From positions 96,793,358 through 96,857,357 of the forward strand of contig NC_088782.1 of NCBI RefSeq assembly GCF_958450345.1: a DNA stretch of 64,000 bases, written 5' to 3'. The translations under genes were made by a program, and so were the position numbers. This stretch comes from Calliphora vicina (lineage: Eukaryota; Arthropoda; Insecta; Diptera; Calliphoridae). Positions 24,459-36,823 of the stretch are shown here, in pieces. The notes beneath the pieces are model-generated. The model saw only the letters and a list, made by a program, of their open reading frames with translations. It searched no databases and had not been told where the DNA came from. The first letter of the stretch is position 1. Every line of letters starts with the position of its first letter.

Positions 24459-25080
24459 TTATAAATCATTGGTCGGTACAAATAGATCATGTCACATTAG
24501 TAAATGTATTGTAATGTTGCATAAAATGCATTTTCTGATTATGTTTTTTTTTTGATACACAATCTCCAATTTATATAGTTGTGCACATTAGAATAACTGA
24601 TTGCGTACGTCCCTAATGGCTATGATTGAAATCAGACCTAGTCATCTTCTCAGAGAAGTACAATATTGGAAAATCTGTGACTCCTCGATTGAACGGGGTC
24701 GGAATTTAATATTTCGGATTGTGCTATGTACCTCCGTAAAAATAGTTATTGATTGAAAAATTTCAACTTCTGTTGTTACATATTTGATTGATCGTGATTG
24801 ATCTCAACATAAGGCTTGAACATAAGGCTTGGAATTAATCGGAACTATACTATTCTATATAGTTATAGTATGGTGAACATTAAGTTTTTAAGTCCAAAAC
24901 ATAGATCACAAAATAATATACCGATTAATAGAAAAAACAGACAAATGAACAGCATAAACTAAAGTTTCCCCTCTTCGCATTCTTCAGAATAGACATCCAG
25001 CAAACACAATTTGTTTTCAATCATGAAATGACGATATTTTATACAAAAGATAAACTCACATCTCATAATCAAAATCTCTC
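24459..25080. other. Decayed sequence between LINE RT and RNase H relics
   Basis: Probably the same element, but no motif can be read. Confidence 0.35.
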
Positions 25081-25460
25081 AGATAAAGCTAGTGATATTT
25101 CAGGCTGCGGTATTGGCTATCAGGGAGATATGTAAAGCTCTGGTCGACAGTCAGGTGACATTTCTATCTCTCAAATCGTATACTACTTCTTCTACTTTAT
25201 TCAGCCAGTGTAAAGAAAAGTTGCCCAGACTAGGTCGATTAAGTTGGGCACCTGAGCATAGTAACCAATGAAGTAATGAGCATTGAATTATGGATCAGCA
25301 GTAACTAAGGAACTCCCCTTAACTCCAAAATTCAAATAAAGCTAATGCATATCAGGAAGCGATATTGACTATCAGGAAGAGACATAAAGATCTATTTGAT
25401 ATACAGGCGGCACCTTTCTATCATAAATCGTATGCTAGTTTTTTTTACCAATATGGTAAT
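25081..25460 (+). pseudogene. LINE RNase H relic, present as two tandem degraded copies
   Basis: At about 25100-25250 the frame reads FQAAVLAIREICKALVDSQV, then SQCKEKLPRLGRLSWAPEHS, in RNase H order. At 25335-25460 a second copy resembles the first (YQEAILTIRKRHK, IQAA.F, SYASFF). Either two insertions or a local duplication would explain it. Confidence 0.6.
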
Positions 25461-26290
25461 GAGTAGGTGGACAAAATAGCCACATGATCATGATATTTAG
25501 AGGGCTGATAATAGAACAGAAAAATGGACAGGTGTAGGGTTCACAAAAATATATGGAACGAATGCAATGAATACTACACAAATTTTGAACAACTCGATCT
25601 CAGAAAAAGCTCGAAATAAACGAGAGAAGTTAATAATCGAGAGAAGTTAACACCGACACCAAAAGCAATAAGTTTTGATAAAAACAGCACCTTACTACAC
25701 TCTATCGAACTCCTTGGAAATATCTAGAGCCACCACTTTACTTTCGACAAAACGGTGAATGGAACGACATCATTTTTCTGATAGGAAGGCTAGCAAGTCT
25801 CCCGTAGTCAATGTAGGCGATTTTATTGATTATTTGACTGAAAATATTATTGATCGATGATTCTATATGAAGATGAAGTAAATTAAATTATATTTAATAG
25901 GAAAAGAAATGGTAAAGTGGAATTAAACTTGCAATATCGCTTGTTGGGTCATATTGACCCAAAGGATATTAAATGTTTGTAAATCGTGTTTTGAAATGTG
26001 GAGGGGACAGGAAAAATTTAAATTTTATTATTTTCTTTTAAAAGTATAGTTTTCGTTCCTGTAATGGATAAATTAAAGTTTCACGTTCATATCTTATAAT
26101 TAAAGGGAAAAAATTGGGTCAAATTGACACAAAAGAGTGCAGAAGGGTTAAATCTGAATTTTCTCGGCCGACATAATTCAACTTATTTCATTGAAGTTGG
26201 AGTATATGTTAACTAGTCACAACTTTGGCAGCCATAAGAGGATACAAAAAGTTGCATATCTGTTGCCTATGTAGATTATTGGAGATCCAT
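25461..26290. other. Decayed LINE-zone sequence, no readable motif
   Basis: Intermediate base composition. No feature can be named. Confidence 0.35.
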
Positions 26291-26298
26291 GTCACCAG

Positions 26299-27313
26299 TA
26301 GGGTTTTTAATTTCCCGAACTTTTTTGATTCCCGTGAATCGGTAAAATTTTTCTCTACATTCCCGGGTTCCCGGCTATTCCCGAAATATATAATAATACT
26401 GTAAACTATGAATATTATAGCAAAATTTTATATAAAAACTTAGTGCTATAATCATTATATATAGAGCTTCGTATTAATTAATTCAATTTGAGCTTAATTC
26501 ACTAAATAAAAAAATTTCAGCTTTTCATTTCATAAATCTATTCCCAATATATAATTCTTTAGATTACTTCAAATGCTTCATTTAAATTGAATTAATTTTG
26601 AAGTTAATTAATAACAGCATTTATTCAAACTTTGAATGATTAAATTTTTGTTGATTCAAATCTACTACAAATTGAGTTAAAATGTTTTTTCTTCAATCAT
26701 TTCAAATCTTTTAATCATTTTCAAAATGAATTGAATAAAATTCTTTAGCCTTTTAGTGAAAGGAATGAATTCAATACATTTAACTGGATAGTTAAGAGAT
26801 AAAATTTATGTTGATCCCGAATTATTGCATTCAAAGGTAAATTTTTATAATACAACATCTGCAAAACACACTCATTATAAAGCTGTCATTGTTACCAAAA
26901 TGGCCAAAATCAATTCTATACTTGAAATTACCAAATGGTGTGCCGCAGTAAAAAGAAGGGGCCTTTGTTCTACTAGTGTTTTCTGGAATCTTGGTCAATC
27001 TTGGCATTGAAGATTATTCACCTTTATTTCTAGATCGTGCAGTTTTCCATATGCTTTTTTAATGTTCATTTGAAAAACCCCAAATAAATAACAATAATAA
27101 GCGGTCTATTATTGCTGAGCTATAAACGAAAAACTGTAAAAAAAACTTATCACTTTCTTTTTTTAAAAAAATAGAGTTCTAACTTGTTTTCTTTGTAGTT
27201 TCGTCAGTTTTTAATTCCCGGTAATCCCGACTAAAAATCCCGGAAATCGGGTAGTGAAAAATTGCAAAATTCCCGGGAAATTTGTCCCGGAAATTCCCGG
27301 GATAAAAACCCTA
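26299..27313. mobile_element. hAT-type non-autonomous element (1,015 bp)
   Basis: Ends are TAGGGTTTTTAATTTCCCG and (reversed) TAGGGTTTTTATCCCGGGAA, with further CCCGGGAAT motifs inside. It is flanked by an exact 8 bp duplication, GTCACCAG at 26291-26298 and 27314-27321, the hAT signature. The interior holds an AATGATTAAATTTTTGTTGA-type repeat also seen at about 33530 and 35800. No transposase is visible. Confidence 0.88.
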
Positions 27314-27321
27314 GTCACCAG

Positions 27322-29145
27322 CTACCAGTTCGTAAAATCATAAGAGAAAAGTTTCCAATTAGCAAATTTTTATAGCGCGAAAGGCGCAACGCATTTTCAA
27401 TCCCAATCAACAATTTAGGACACATAGAGCAGCCTATCCGAAATATATAGAAAGATAGATATGGGATGATTACTTGGTAGATCACCACTATATGAAGTTA
27501 ATACGACAATTGGATCTTTGTTTCAAATGGAGATGATCAAATATTCTCAACTCAATGATGGCTGTATCAAGAGTATGTATTCCACCAGCTAACACACAAC
27601 CATATTGAGATAAACTCCGAAGATCGTTACTAACAGAATGACAAAATTAATATATCAACGCTAGGTGAGTTGATGATTGACTATAAAAACAACAACCAAA
27701 TCTCTATATTATTATAATTATTATTAAGTTTTTGTAGTAATTTTGAAATCGCATAGTATGCAACGTATGTGCATATGAGTATTTTAATAGTTATTTATTA
27801 AATCTAATACTATATAGTTATTTGTAATAAATTATATAGTATGATGGCTTTAAAAACCATAAGAAGTAGAAAGCAAAAATAATAATAAAAAAAATTAAAC
27901 ATAATTTCAATTGACCATGGCTTAAAGTTGTTAGTTGGTTTTATGATTATTTTCAAACATAAACTTGAAGATTTCAATAATTTTTTTTTCATTTTGTTTT
28001 TGTCATAATTTCACAGTCACAAAAATGTAAAGAAAATAAAATATCAAAGAAAAAACTAACAACTACTGTTGGTTGGTAATTTTCAAATATTGATCAATAC
28101 TAATAAAAAACTAACATCGACGGCAAAAGGCAACAAAAAGTATTTGAATTGTTGCAGCAACAACATAAAATCAAACACTTAATCCAAACATAAAATAAAT
28201 AAATGTTTAGTTTTTTATTTTTGTTATTTTACATCCATAAGATGGGCAGGCAGGCTTTCACTTTCTAAACATACAAGTGCGAGTCAAATCAAAATATTGA
28301 TTTTGTTCGACACTTCAAAAAAAAAGTACCAAAAAATAAGATGGTGATGATCCACTATGTGTGTTTACTTGGTTGAAATTTTGTGAAATTTAACATCTTT
28401 TGCCACTGTTTAGGATTTGTTAAATAAAAATAATAAAAAATAGACATTTAAAAGTAGGTATTATTAAAAACAATGAAAGTTTTACATTCCCCCAATAACT
28501 TTGTATACCTTTTTTCCCTTAAACCTTTCTAGTTTAACCTAAATTTTGAAATGAACAGCAAAACTTTGTTAACGCCTTGCTTAATTTTTGTATGTTACGG
28601 AAATTTCATAAGTTTTATGATAAATTGAATAATTTTTTGTTGTTTTATGAACCTTTAATCTCTTCAATAAGTTTTACATTCACATGCATATGAAAAACTT
28701 TACACGCCCCTGTATTTATCTTAAATTTTTTATATTGCCTGCATTTGACTTCTTTTCTGGTTGTGTTAACCCAGTCACAAAAATTTAAAAAGAAAGAAGG
28801 AAAATGTCAAAACTTATTTAATCAAGTATAAATTATTATTAATATTTATTTATGCTTTATGATTTTTCTTATCGTTATCCTCACTGGAATTAAATATTAA
28901 TATTACGGATACCCCCACTGTGTTACCGAGACGTTTTTAACGGTTTGTTATGACGTTTATTTTAGTTTTTTGTTTTTACCAATTTCGCATTAAGGTAATT
29001 TAAAACTAAGGCAATGACTTGTAAAGCTGGTTAAAGAAAGTCTGTTTGCATGAATGGAATATAAAGTTTAGGGAAGTTTGTTTTTAATTAACAGAATATT
29101 TGGTATTGGGTAACCTACAAAGTTTGTGCTCAAAATTGGTTATAT
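27322..29145. other. Intronic AT-rich sequence, nothing recognised
   Basis: Non-coding; no element ends seen. Confidence 0.45.
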
Positions 29146-29612
29146 CTCTATTAGTGTGTCCCAAAAATTTTTTATTTTTTTATTTTCATGGTTGCTCAAA
29201 CATTATTTAAAAGCTTATAGGGTAAAGTGTTTTTGGGATTTTTTTCAGATTTTTCGGAAGAGTTTTAGAGGTCGCTCAAGTCGAGTTTTTGCCAAAAATC
29301 GGATTTGTTGGCCTATTTTTGAGTTTTCTTCATAACTTTGTGAAAACCCACGATTTTCTTTACTTTTGAGGAACCATTTTAAAAGGTTTATTTTTGTGTG
29401 CAAAAACTGTTAGTTTTTCCAATGAATTGGCTCATTAAGGTGCCCTACATTAGAATTTTTCGTAATTTTTACATAAAACTCGACTTGAGCGATCTCTAAA
29501 CCTCTTCCGAAAAATCTGAAAAAATCCCAAAAATACTTTACCCTATCACGCTTTCAAAATATGCTTGAGCCCCAACAAAAAAAAATTTGGGACACACTAA
29601 TCTCTATACTAA
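29146..29612. mobile_element. Foldback element with about 150 bp arms (467 bp)
   Basis: The left arm from TTAGTGTGTCCCAAAAATTT and the right arm ending GGGACACACTAA are near reverse complements. The arms also share TCAGATTTTTCGGAAGAG and GCTCAAGTCGAGTTTT. TCTCTA flanks both sides, a possible 6 bp duplication. The plus-strand frame at 29126 is part of the arm. Confidence 0.78.
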
Positions 29613-29895
29613 GTTCACTATAGTGCTGTTATATATCCCATAAAATCATTATAAATCTTTCCTATATCTCAGACAAAACTGCTACCAGTTTGTATATTAT
29701 CATGAATGTGAATATACGAGAATATATTTACAAACAATTTTATTCTAATGTTTCTAATATTTCGTCAGATATGAGAATGTTTATTGAAGGTTAACCCTTG
29801 TCAATGTCTCGTTAATATTATACCAATAGACCTCAAAAGATCTTATCCAAATTATAAGGTGAATATTGCCTACTTCAAGACATCAAATCTAAGAT

Positions 29896-30067
29896 CACTA
29901 GCTAAGAACCCATAACAAAGTCCCAAACCTCTACTACTAGTAGTAGTAGCTACTGTAACATTACCACAGGCATGTTCTTAATTGATATATTAAAGATCTC
30001 TAGCTAAGAACCCACAACAAAGTCCCAAACCTCTACTACTGTAACATTACTACAGGCATGTTCTTAA
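29896..30067. repeat. Local tandem duplication
   Basis: The segment CTAGCTAAGAACCCATAACA through ACAGGCATGTTCTTAATTG occurs twice about 100 bp apart. The first copy carries an extra TAGTAGTAGTAG insertion. Confidence 0.85.
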
Positions 30068-30227
30068 TTGGGGGATTACACGGTCTGCTATTAGGTCATA
30101 TTGTCATAATGTCCTAAAATATTATGATAGTTTAACAATAATTCTTGTTGTGTTTAAACTATCATAATATATTAGGTCATTATGACAATGACAATATGAC
30201 CTAATAGCAGACCGTGTGAAACCACCA
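30068..30227. mobile_element. 160 bp hairpin MITE related to the TIR family at 17394
   Basis: Two arms of about 70 bp are almost perfect inverted repeats, with a small AT-rich loop. The tip TTGGKGG.TTCACACGGTCT resembles TTGGTCAATTCACAAGGTCT, and both continue into TCATATTGTCATAATGTC. This suggests a foldback derivative of the same superfamily. Confidence 0.85.
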
Positions 30228-30660
30228 AATATTTAATTGATACTCTTCATCAAGGACTACACCATTTTCGATTTAATTTCAGGATTTTCCAATTGAATTT
30301 CTGAAATTTTCAATTATATTTCAGCATTTTCTAATTGTATTTCAGAATATTCAAATTATATTTCAGAAACTTTCAACTGAATTAATTAAGATCCTAAGAG
30401 TAACAAATTGAGGGACTAGTGAATAGTGCCAATCCGGTTTTAGTTGGATTTACTATACAATTTCCTAGAAAGCTATCAATTATTCACCCTTAGGTCGGTG
30501 TTTAACTCCAGCGACAGATTCGTACTAGATTAAAGAAACTGGTTGGATTGTATCTTTAATCTAGTACGAAATTATATTTTCATTAAAAATTCACTCTTAA
30601 ATAAGGCGCTACGAACAAAGTCCCAAAAATTTTATATAGATAAAACCAACAACGAAATTT
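30228..30660. other. Spacer with short AATTATATTTCAG-like repeats
   Basis: Four imperfect units of TTCAGAATTTTCAATTATAT type lie at 30278-30380. No gene is present. Confidence 0.5.
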
Positions 30661-30669
30661 TGGGACTTA

Positions 30670-31131
30670 AGCTACGTTTCCGCATACACCGTAATCGGCA
30701 CCGAAAACAAAATTCGATACATTTGCATCGAAAATAAGTTCGTTTCAGAAATCGTCAACGAAAACTGGGAACGAAACGGCACCGATCAGTAACGTAAAAC
30801 CTGTCATTTGGTGCCGGAACGAAAACAACTTCAAGTAGGTTGTTTTCGGTGCTGTAGGAACGAAATTATTTTAAATATTTTTTTATTTCAAATTTAAAGA
30901 AAATCAAAATGAATAAAAAAAATAAATTTTCTTTATTGAAAGAGGAAAAAATAATAGATTTTGTCAAAAATAATGAAATTCTACATATTTAATGTGCGAC
31001 ATCCAAAAACAAAAAATAATTTCAGCTCGGCAACTGAAACGAAAACAATTCAGAAACGAGACGGTGGCGAACACCAACGTTTTTCAGTTTTCGTTATCGG
31101 CGCCGATTACGGGGTATGCGGAAACACAGCC
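30670..31131. mobile_element. PIF/Harbinger-type MITE, copy 2 (462 bp)
   Basis: Ends are AGCTACGTTTCCGCATACAC and (reversed) GGCTGTGTTTCCGCATACCC, flanked by TTA at 30667-30669 and 31132-31134. It is homologous to 10531-10991 along its length. The 133-codon frame at 30961-31362 overlaps its right half and is not a gene. Confidence 0.87.
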
Positions 31132-31234
31132 TTAGTTAGTTTTTGGGGGATTTATTTCATTTCTAAAATTTGGGATTTAATTCATAAGGAAATTACTCTG
31201 GGGTATATCAAAAACTGGATTCGCTCAGAAAAGT

Positions 31235-31395
31235 TTTTTTGCATTGCCAGTCTTCGGCCTGGCGCTGAGGTTTTCTCCTCTTGGGTTTTCTGGGGGAAGC
31301 CGGTTTTTTTATACACCCCCGAGGAGAAAACCATTTCTCACGGCCAAAAGCCGGCAATGTAAAGAGTTTATGCGAAGCCGGTTTTTTCATTTAGG
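31235..31395. repeat. G+C-rich imperfect inverted repeat
   Basis: CATTGCCAGTCTTCGGCC ... GGTTTTCTCCTC at about 31240-31282 pairs with GAGGAGAAAACC ... GGCCAAAAGCCGGCAATG at about 31321-31358. GAAGCCGGTTTTTT is repeated at about 31296 and 31375. It could be a small foldback element or a structured RNA; no family was recognised. Confidence 0.6.
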
Positions 31396-33440
31396 TTTGG
31401 GGGTTTAGTTCCTTTTGTTGGGGATTAATTTTATTTAGAACTTTTGGGTTTTAAGCCTGCAATTTTGGGGTTTTAATTCATTTGCGGTTTAAGGACTTTC
31501 TTCGTAGTGCCCTTAAATAATGTGATAGTTTATGTTTAAAGTTATTTCAAACTCAAGCTTTAAATAAATCCTCATAATATTTTATATATATTTTTTCTTT
31601 TCTTTAAATATATTTCATTTGGTATATGTTGTTTTGGCAACTGGTAATTAATTACTATAATCTGAACTCGTTTCAGACAACATCTTAAGGTTGGGTTTAC
31701 TTTTTTTCCTGCTGTTTCATATCATTTAAGACAGACGACCCTTCTTTTCAAAAACACCACAACCAGCCATGAAGTACATACTTGTTTGGCCATTATAATT
31801 GCTGTTTGTTGTCTTAAACTCTTAAAGAAACTGTGCCACAATTTGTTGAAAGCTTAAAAGGCAATTTAAAGTTTTAGTTTAAATGGGAAAGATGGGTAAA
31901 TTTATTTATGTTGACATATTTCTGTTCTACTTTTTTTTAGTTTGGTTTGTTGGTACATGAGTTGTATGTATAACAAAAATATCTTATCGTACGATTATCT
32001 GAAATTTAAGTTTAATTTAAGTGAGTTTTTTTTTGGTTTTGTGTGGTTTGGCTAAACAATTATTTTAATGGTTAATAGTTTAAATAGCTGCTCGTAAGTA
32101 GTTGTTAAGTTTTAGTTTTAATGGAATTTAAATAGTTTGAGGTGCAGTTTTTTTTGTTAGTTTGTCAGTTAGTTAATGCTTGTAATAAATGTACATGTTA
32201 GAATTTTATAATTTAGTAGTATTAAACACCTTTTAAGGTATTAACAAAACAAATAAATATGAAATTCCAATTAATGATTTTTGAAAAAATTGATGACATT
32301 TTTTCTTAGTTATTCTAAACGTGTAGTAGACTACTAGATTGAAAGTATAAATTACTAACAATTTATCATGTTTTTTTTTTGTGCAGACTATTAAACAAAA
32401 ACTACAACTACAAATAATTTTTAGTTAAAAAAAAGTCCATTAAAGTTTTATTAACGAAAAAAGACATGTTCTAAGTTGGCAATTAAAGTATTGTTTCATG
32501 GTTTAGTTGAAAATACAAAAAACTAAATCTTAAGAATTTTTTTCTATTTACTACGAGTATTATAATGTCACAGCAGCTACTAAATCATTTTTCTATTTCA
32601 CCAGGTTACAACTCTGTGGTGTTGCCAGTGTGTTGTGATTGCTGGGCAACATGTGGTGGTTGTCTAATTCACGTTGCTATTTGTACAAAAGAAGTTGGTT
32701 TTTTCACAATTTTTCAAATTCGGCCCCATTGGGATTCAATTGCAACTTGTTGAATTGACGCTAATTAGATGGAATTTTTATATTGATAGACATTATGCTG
32801 CTGCTGCCGTGGTTCGTTAGTTAGTTTTGTGTATTTGGTTTTTATTATATTAATTTAATATGATATCTTAACATTATTATTTTTTTTATTGAAACATGTA
32901 AGACATTAATTTATGCGTTTATTAACACTTTTTGTTGTTTACATTTTCCATAACAAACAAAAAAAACTCTATTTTAAACTTTTACGTTTCGAAAATTGTT
33001 TTGAAAAATAAAATGTAATTAAATTGAGTTGTTGGTATCAGTGTTTTAGACACAATACATGTTGTTTATTAAGAATTCTAATTAAGATCAAAAAAAGAGA
33101 AAAAGTAAATTGTAATAAATGCAATACATATTTATTTCATAAAAGATTTGTAATGAAACCTTGATTTAATTTTTAGTTTCAATCAAAATAATGAAGGTTT
33201 TTTTGTGGCTTAATAATGTAAAGACTAAAAAATTTAGGTTTTATTTAAAATAACCTTGTTTAATTGTCTGCAATAGAAAACCACGTAATTAAATTGTAAA
33301 ACTAAGGTCGTTTTCTTTTCTAGGAAAAAAATAATTTTTCCAAAAAAAAAAACTTGGACCGTAATAATATTTTACTTGATTTGTAAATACGAATGTCAAT
33401 GAAGAATCCAAGTTCCATGACCTCTATATGCCGACCACTG
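31396..33440. other. Intronic AT-rich sequence, nothing recognised
   Basis: A slightly G+C-richer patch at 32565-32760 with a short Cys-rich frame has no splice-flanked or known domain structure. I see no gene. Confidence 0.4.
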
Positions 33441-34390
33441 CTGTAGAATTCTAAGAATTTTATTTGAATACAATTCATTCATTGCCGAATTAAGTCGTAA
33501 TGGAATTAATTCATAATAAAATTCGTTCAACCCTTGAATGATTAAATATTTGTTAATTCAACTCTAATTCAATTTGTATGAAAATATTTGTTCTTATTTC
33601 AATTAGTTTTAAATCATTTACAAAATGAATTGAAAACAAATAAGAGAGCTATGTTCGGCTGTGCCGAATCTTATATACCCTTCACCAAATAATACTTCAA
33701 AATAAAAATTTTAAATATTTTAAGGTAAACAAAATTTATTATTTTTTTACAAAGTGTTGTTTTTAATTTTTTTTTTGTTTTTTCAATTTTTTTCTTTTAA
33801 TATTTAGCAAAAAAAACTTTTGTTGAAAAAAAATTCGGGTTAAGAAATATTTTTTCCGATTTTGACCCATTGTAGATCCAACTTACTATGGTATTATATT
33901 CGTCATTGCAAATATTTATCATTAGATATCCATATTGTCTTATTAATGACTTTATAATCCAGATATAGGTAAAAAATCGAGGTTGTCCTGAGTTTTTCCT
34001 TCTATCTCAGCCATTTGTGAACCGATTTTCTCGATTTTAAATAGCAATCGAGCCTGAAGAATTCCGGAGATGAATCGTGTATGTAAGTTATTTGGGGACT
34101 TTGGAAAGTTGATTTCAACAGACAGACTTCTCACGAAGGGTATAAAAATGTCTAAAGCCTATTTGTAACAGATATAATTTGAAAAAAATTTAATCATTTA
34201 ATAAATTTAATTAAGCTATTTTGTAATGGATTTGAATTAAAGGAAATTTGAATGATTCAAAAAGGAATCAGTTAAATTAAGGATGCATTCCCATAAGGAA
34301 TTCTTTAATGTAATGATTAAAAGATAAAATTTAGTTTGAATTTTAATTTAATTTAGAATTAATTCTTATGCTTATGTTTTCAAGATATTG
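33441..34390. repeat. AATTCATT-rich degenerate repeat, split by a DINE copy
   Basis: Motifs such as GAATGATTAAATATTTGTTA and AAATCATTTACAAAATGAATTG also occur at 26620-26780 and 35580-35960. The DINE copy at 33634 interrupts this copy, giving a relative age. Confidence 0.5.
33634..34147 (+). mobile_element. DINE-1/INE-1-like helentron, copy 4 (shortened)
   Basis: It begins AACAAATAAGAGAGCTATGTTCG with the hairpin and TATACCCTTCACC. It passes through GACCCATTGTAGATCCAACT and ends TTCTCACGAAGGGTATAAAA. The INE-1 core after GATTTCAACAGACAGAC is deleted. Confidence 0.82.
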
Positions 34391-35579
34391 TATTTAAAAG
34401 CCAAAATAAACTAAAGAAATAAAAATGTCAAAGAAAATACAAGAACTTATTGTGAATGTTTTGCTTTTGAGACACATTATGCGAATTCAGAACGCCATAT
34501 TAGACTTGTTTAAAACATGAAATTTCTTAAAGCCTCTTTTTATATTTAAGGCAGAAAAGAAATTATTCTTTAATTGTCTTCAATTAATGGTAAACATGGT
34601 TGAAATTGAAAATTTTTAATTGATTTAATTTAAAATTGATATTCAACGCAAGAATTAACATTTGGAGACATTGAAATTCAAGTAATTACACTAAGACCTT
34701 GGAAAACGAGCTGAAATTATTAATGAAAAAAGGATCTGAAGATAATAATTTCTTTCTTTAATTTTCTTTGATAAACTTCAATAATTGTTGTATACCGCTT
34801 TAATTTTATATTCTTTTTCAATTTATGCCAGTTGAGGGTTATGTGTGATGCCTTTAAAAAATCTTCTGTTACATTAAGTGAATCTTGAAATGATGTTGTT
34901 GCACCGCGCTGTTGTTGTATCTGCTCTGTTAAACTGTCAATCCTCTTTTAAATGTGACAGACAGTCTGATAGTTTGTTGTTTTAAGAAACGCTAAAACTG
35001 TGGTTTAAAACCACCACTAACACAAAAGCATATTGTAAAAAATTGGGTCAAATATCAGTTTCTTTTTTTTTTAGTCTGCAAAAATTTAAAGAACTTTGAA
35101 GTGAAAAAAAACACGCATGCTCAAGAAGTTAATTTGGATTTTTTTTTGTTTCCAATTTTTTCGATTTAAAAACTGTTTGTAGCTTCAAGTTTAATAAATA
35201 ATTTGCAATAAAAAAGAAATAACATAAAGAAACATACAAAATTGCACATTGTGTGTAAGTGATTTGACACGTGACATGAAATTTCACTTTAAACGCCACT
35301 ATATAAACTCACTCACAAGACCAAACAAATCTTTTCAAATGATCTATTTGATTTTTTGACAACCAAATGTCTCTGTGTGTTTATCTATCGTCTGGCTTTG
35401 TCTGCTGAAAAGAGATTTTTAGCCAGTGTTTGTTTAAAGATTTTTTTGTTTGGAAGTCTTTACAAAGTTTAGATTTGGGAGGTATTAAGGAATTTGCATT
35501 CAGTTTGTAACGATAATTTGTAGTTTTTATTTTAAATAGATCTTTACTACAATTGGCATGAATTTAGAATTTTATTATA
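34391..35579. other. Intronic AT-rich sequence, nothing recognised
   Basis: Non-coding. Confidence 0.45.
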
Positions 35580-35990
35580 AATTAATTCATCAATGAATGA
35601 AATCTACTCAAACAAAAGCCTTAAAATGAATCTAAATAATTTGTTCGAAAGAATTAATTCTTAATTCAATTTTGCAAATCAAAAAAAAATCGTAAATCAA
35701 TTATGAATTAATTTATAGGCTTAATTCCTTAGTATTACTAACGCATTGAATTCATTCCTTTGAGAATTCATTAGTTATTGAATTAATTCCTTATTAAATC
35801 ATTCAAGTTTTCTTTAATTCGTATCCATCACAATTAAATTTTTCATCAATTTAAATCTATTGCAAATAGGTTTCGGACAAATTTATTCAATAGCTTTTGT
35901 AAATGATTAAAAACAAAACTAATTGAGGGAAGACAAACAAGTATTCATTCAATTTGGATTAGATTTAAATTAAAAATAATTTAACCATTC
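35580..35990. repeat. AATTCATT-rich degenerate repeat, further copy
   Basis: GAATTCATTCCTTTGAGAAT, TTAAATCATTCAAG and GTAAATGATTAAAAACAAAA link it to 33441-34390 and 51740-51960. Ends are not definable. Confidence 0.45.
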
Positions 35991-36029
35991 CACTATAGGT
36001 AATTTTACCCATTTTTGTGCCCAAAACTA

Positions 36030-36505
36030 TAAGGAATCATTGAACAAGGATGAAAATCGGTATACGGGAGTCTTTAAGGTTGCTGATTTCGAATGTGATG
36101 TAAAATTTTTCAAATTAAAAATGGTGGATCCAATATGGCGTCGTAAAATTTATAAAGTCTTCTGATTTACATAATAATCGGTATATGGAGATACTCAAGG
36201 TTGCTGATTTCGAATCTGAGGTAAAATTTCTCAAATTCAAAATGTCGGATCCAATATGGCGGCGTAATATTTAAAATGTCTTCTGATTTACATGAAAATC
36301 GGTATTTGGGGATATTCAAGGATTCTGATTTCGAATCTGAGGTAAAATTTTTCAAATTCAAAATGGCGGATCCAATATGGCGTCGTAAAATTTAAAATTT
36401 TTCCTGATTTACATGAAAATCAGTATATGCGGGTATTCAAGGATGCTGATTTCGAATCCGAGGTAAATTTTTTTAGATTCAAAATGGCGGATCCAATATG
36501 GCCGG
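36030..36505. repeat. 121 bp tandem repeat, four units
   Basis: GGATCCAATATGGC recurs at 36126, 36247, 36368 and 36490. Each is preceded by GCTGATTTCGAATCTGAGGT-like sequence and followed by TTCTGATTTACATGAAAATC. Units are 80-90 percent alike by eye. Confidence 0.92.
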
Positions 36506-36823
36506 AAATCATCCATATAACTTAGATATTCTTTTCATAAAAAAATCCAAACATTTTCCTTCACATAGCCGGATTCCTCATTCAAAACATTGCCGAATTC
36601 AGTTTCTCCACTCACTCTTATTTTGCGCATCCAACCAAATTTCCGCAAGTTCGCAAGCGGAGGCTGCCTACGAAAAATTATATTTCTCAAAAAGTGCAAC
36701 ATGAAATTGACAAATTAAACTCAAAATTCTTCATTTAACACGATTCTGATTGCTTAAAAATTTACAAAAAATATTCCTGGAAAATTTTTCCCGCGTAGGA
36801 ACCCTACCTGACAAGCTCACAAT

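Noticed and set aside
30961..31362. 133-codon plus-strand frame
   Set aside because: It overlaps the right half of a PIF-type MITE and a foldback; homologous MITE copies are not coding.
32565..32753. Cys-rich 62-codon frame as a possible exon
   Set aside because: No known domain, no matching splice phase with the RING gene, and intron-like flanks.
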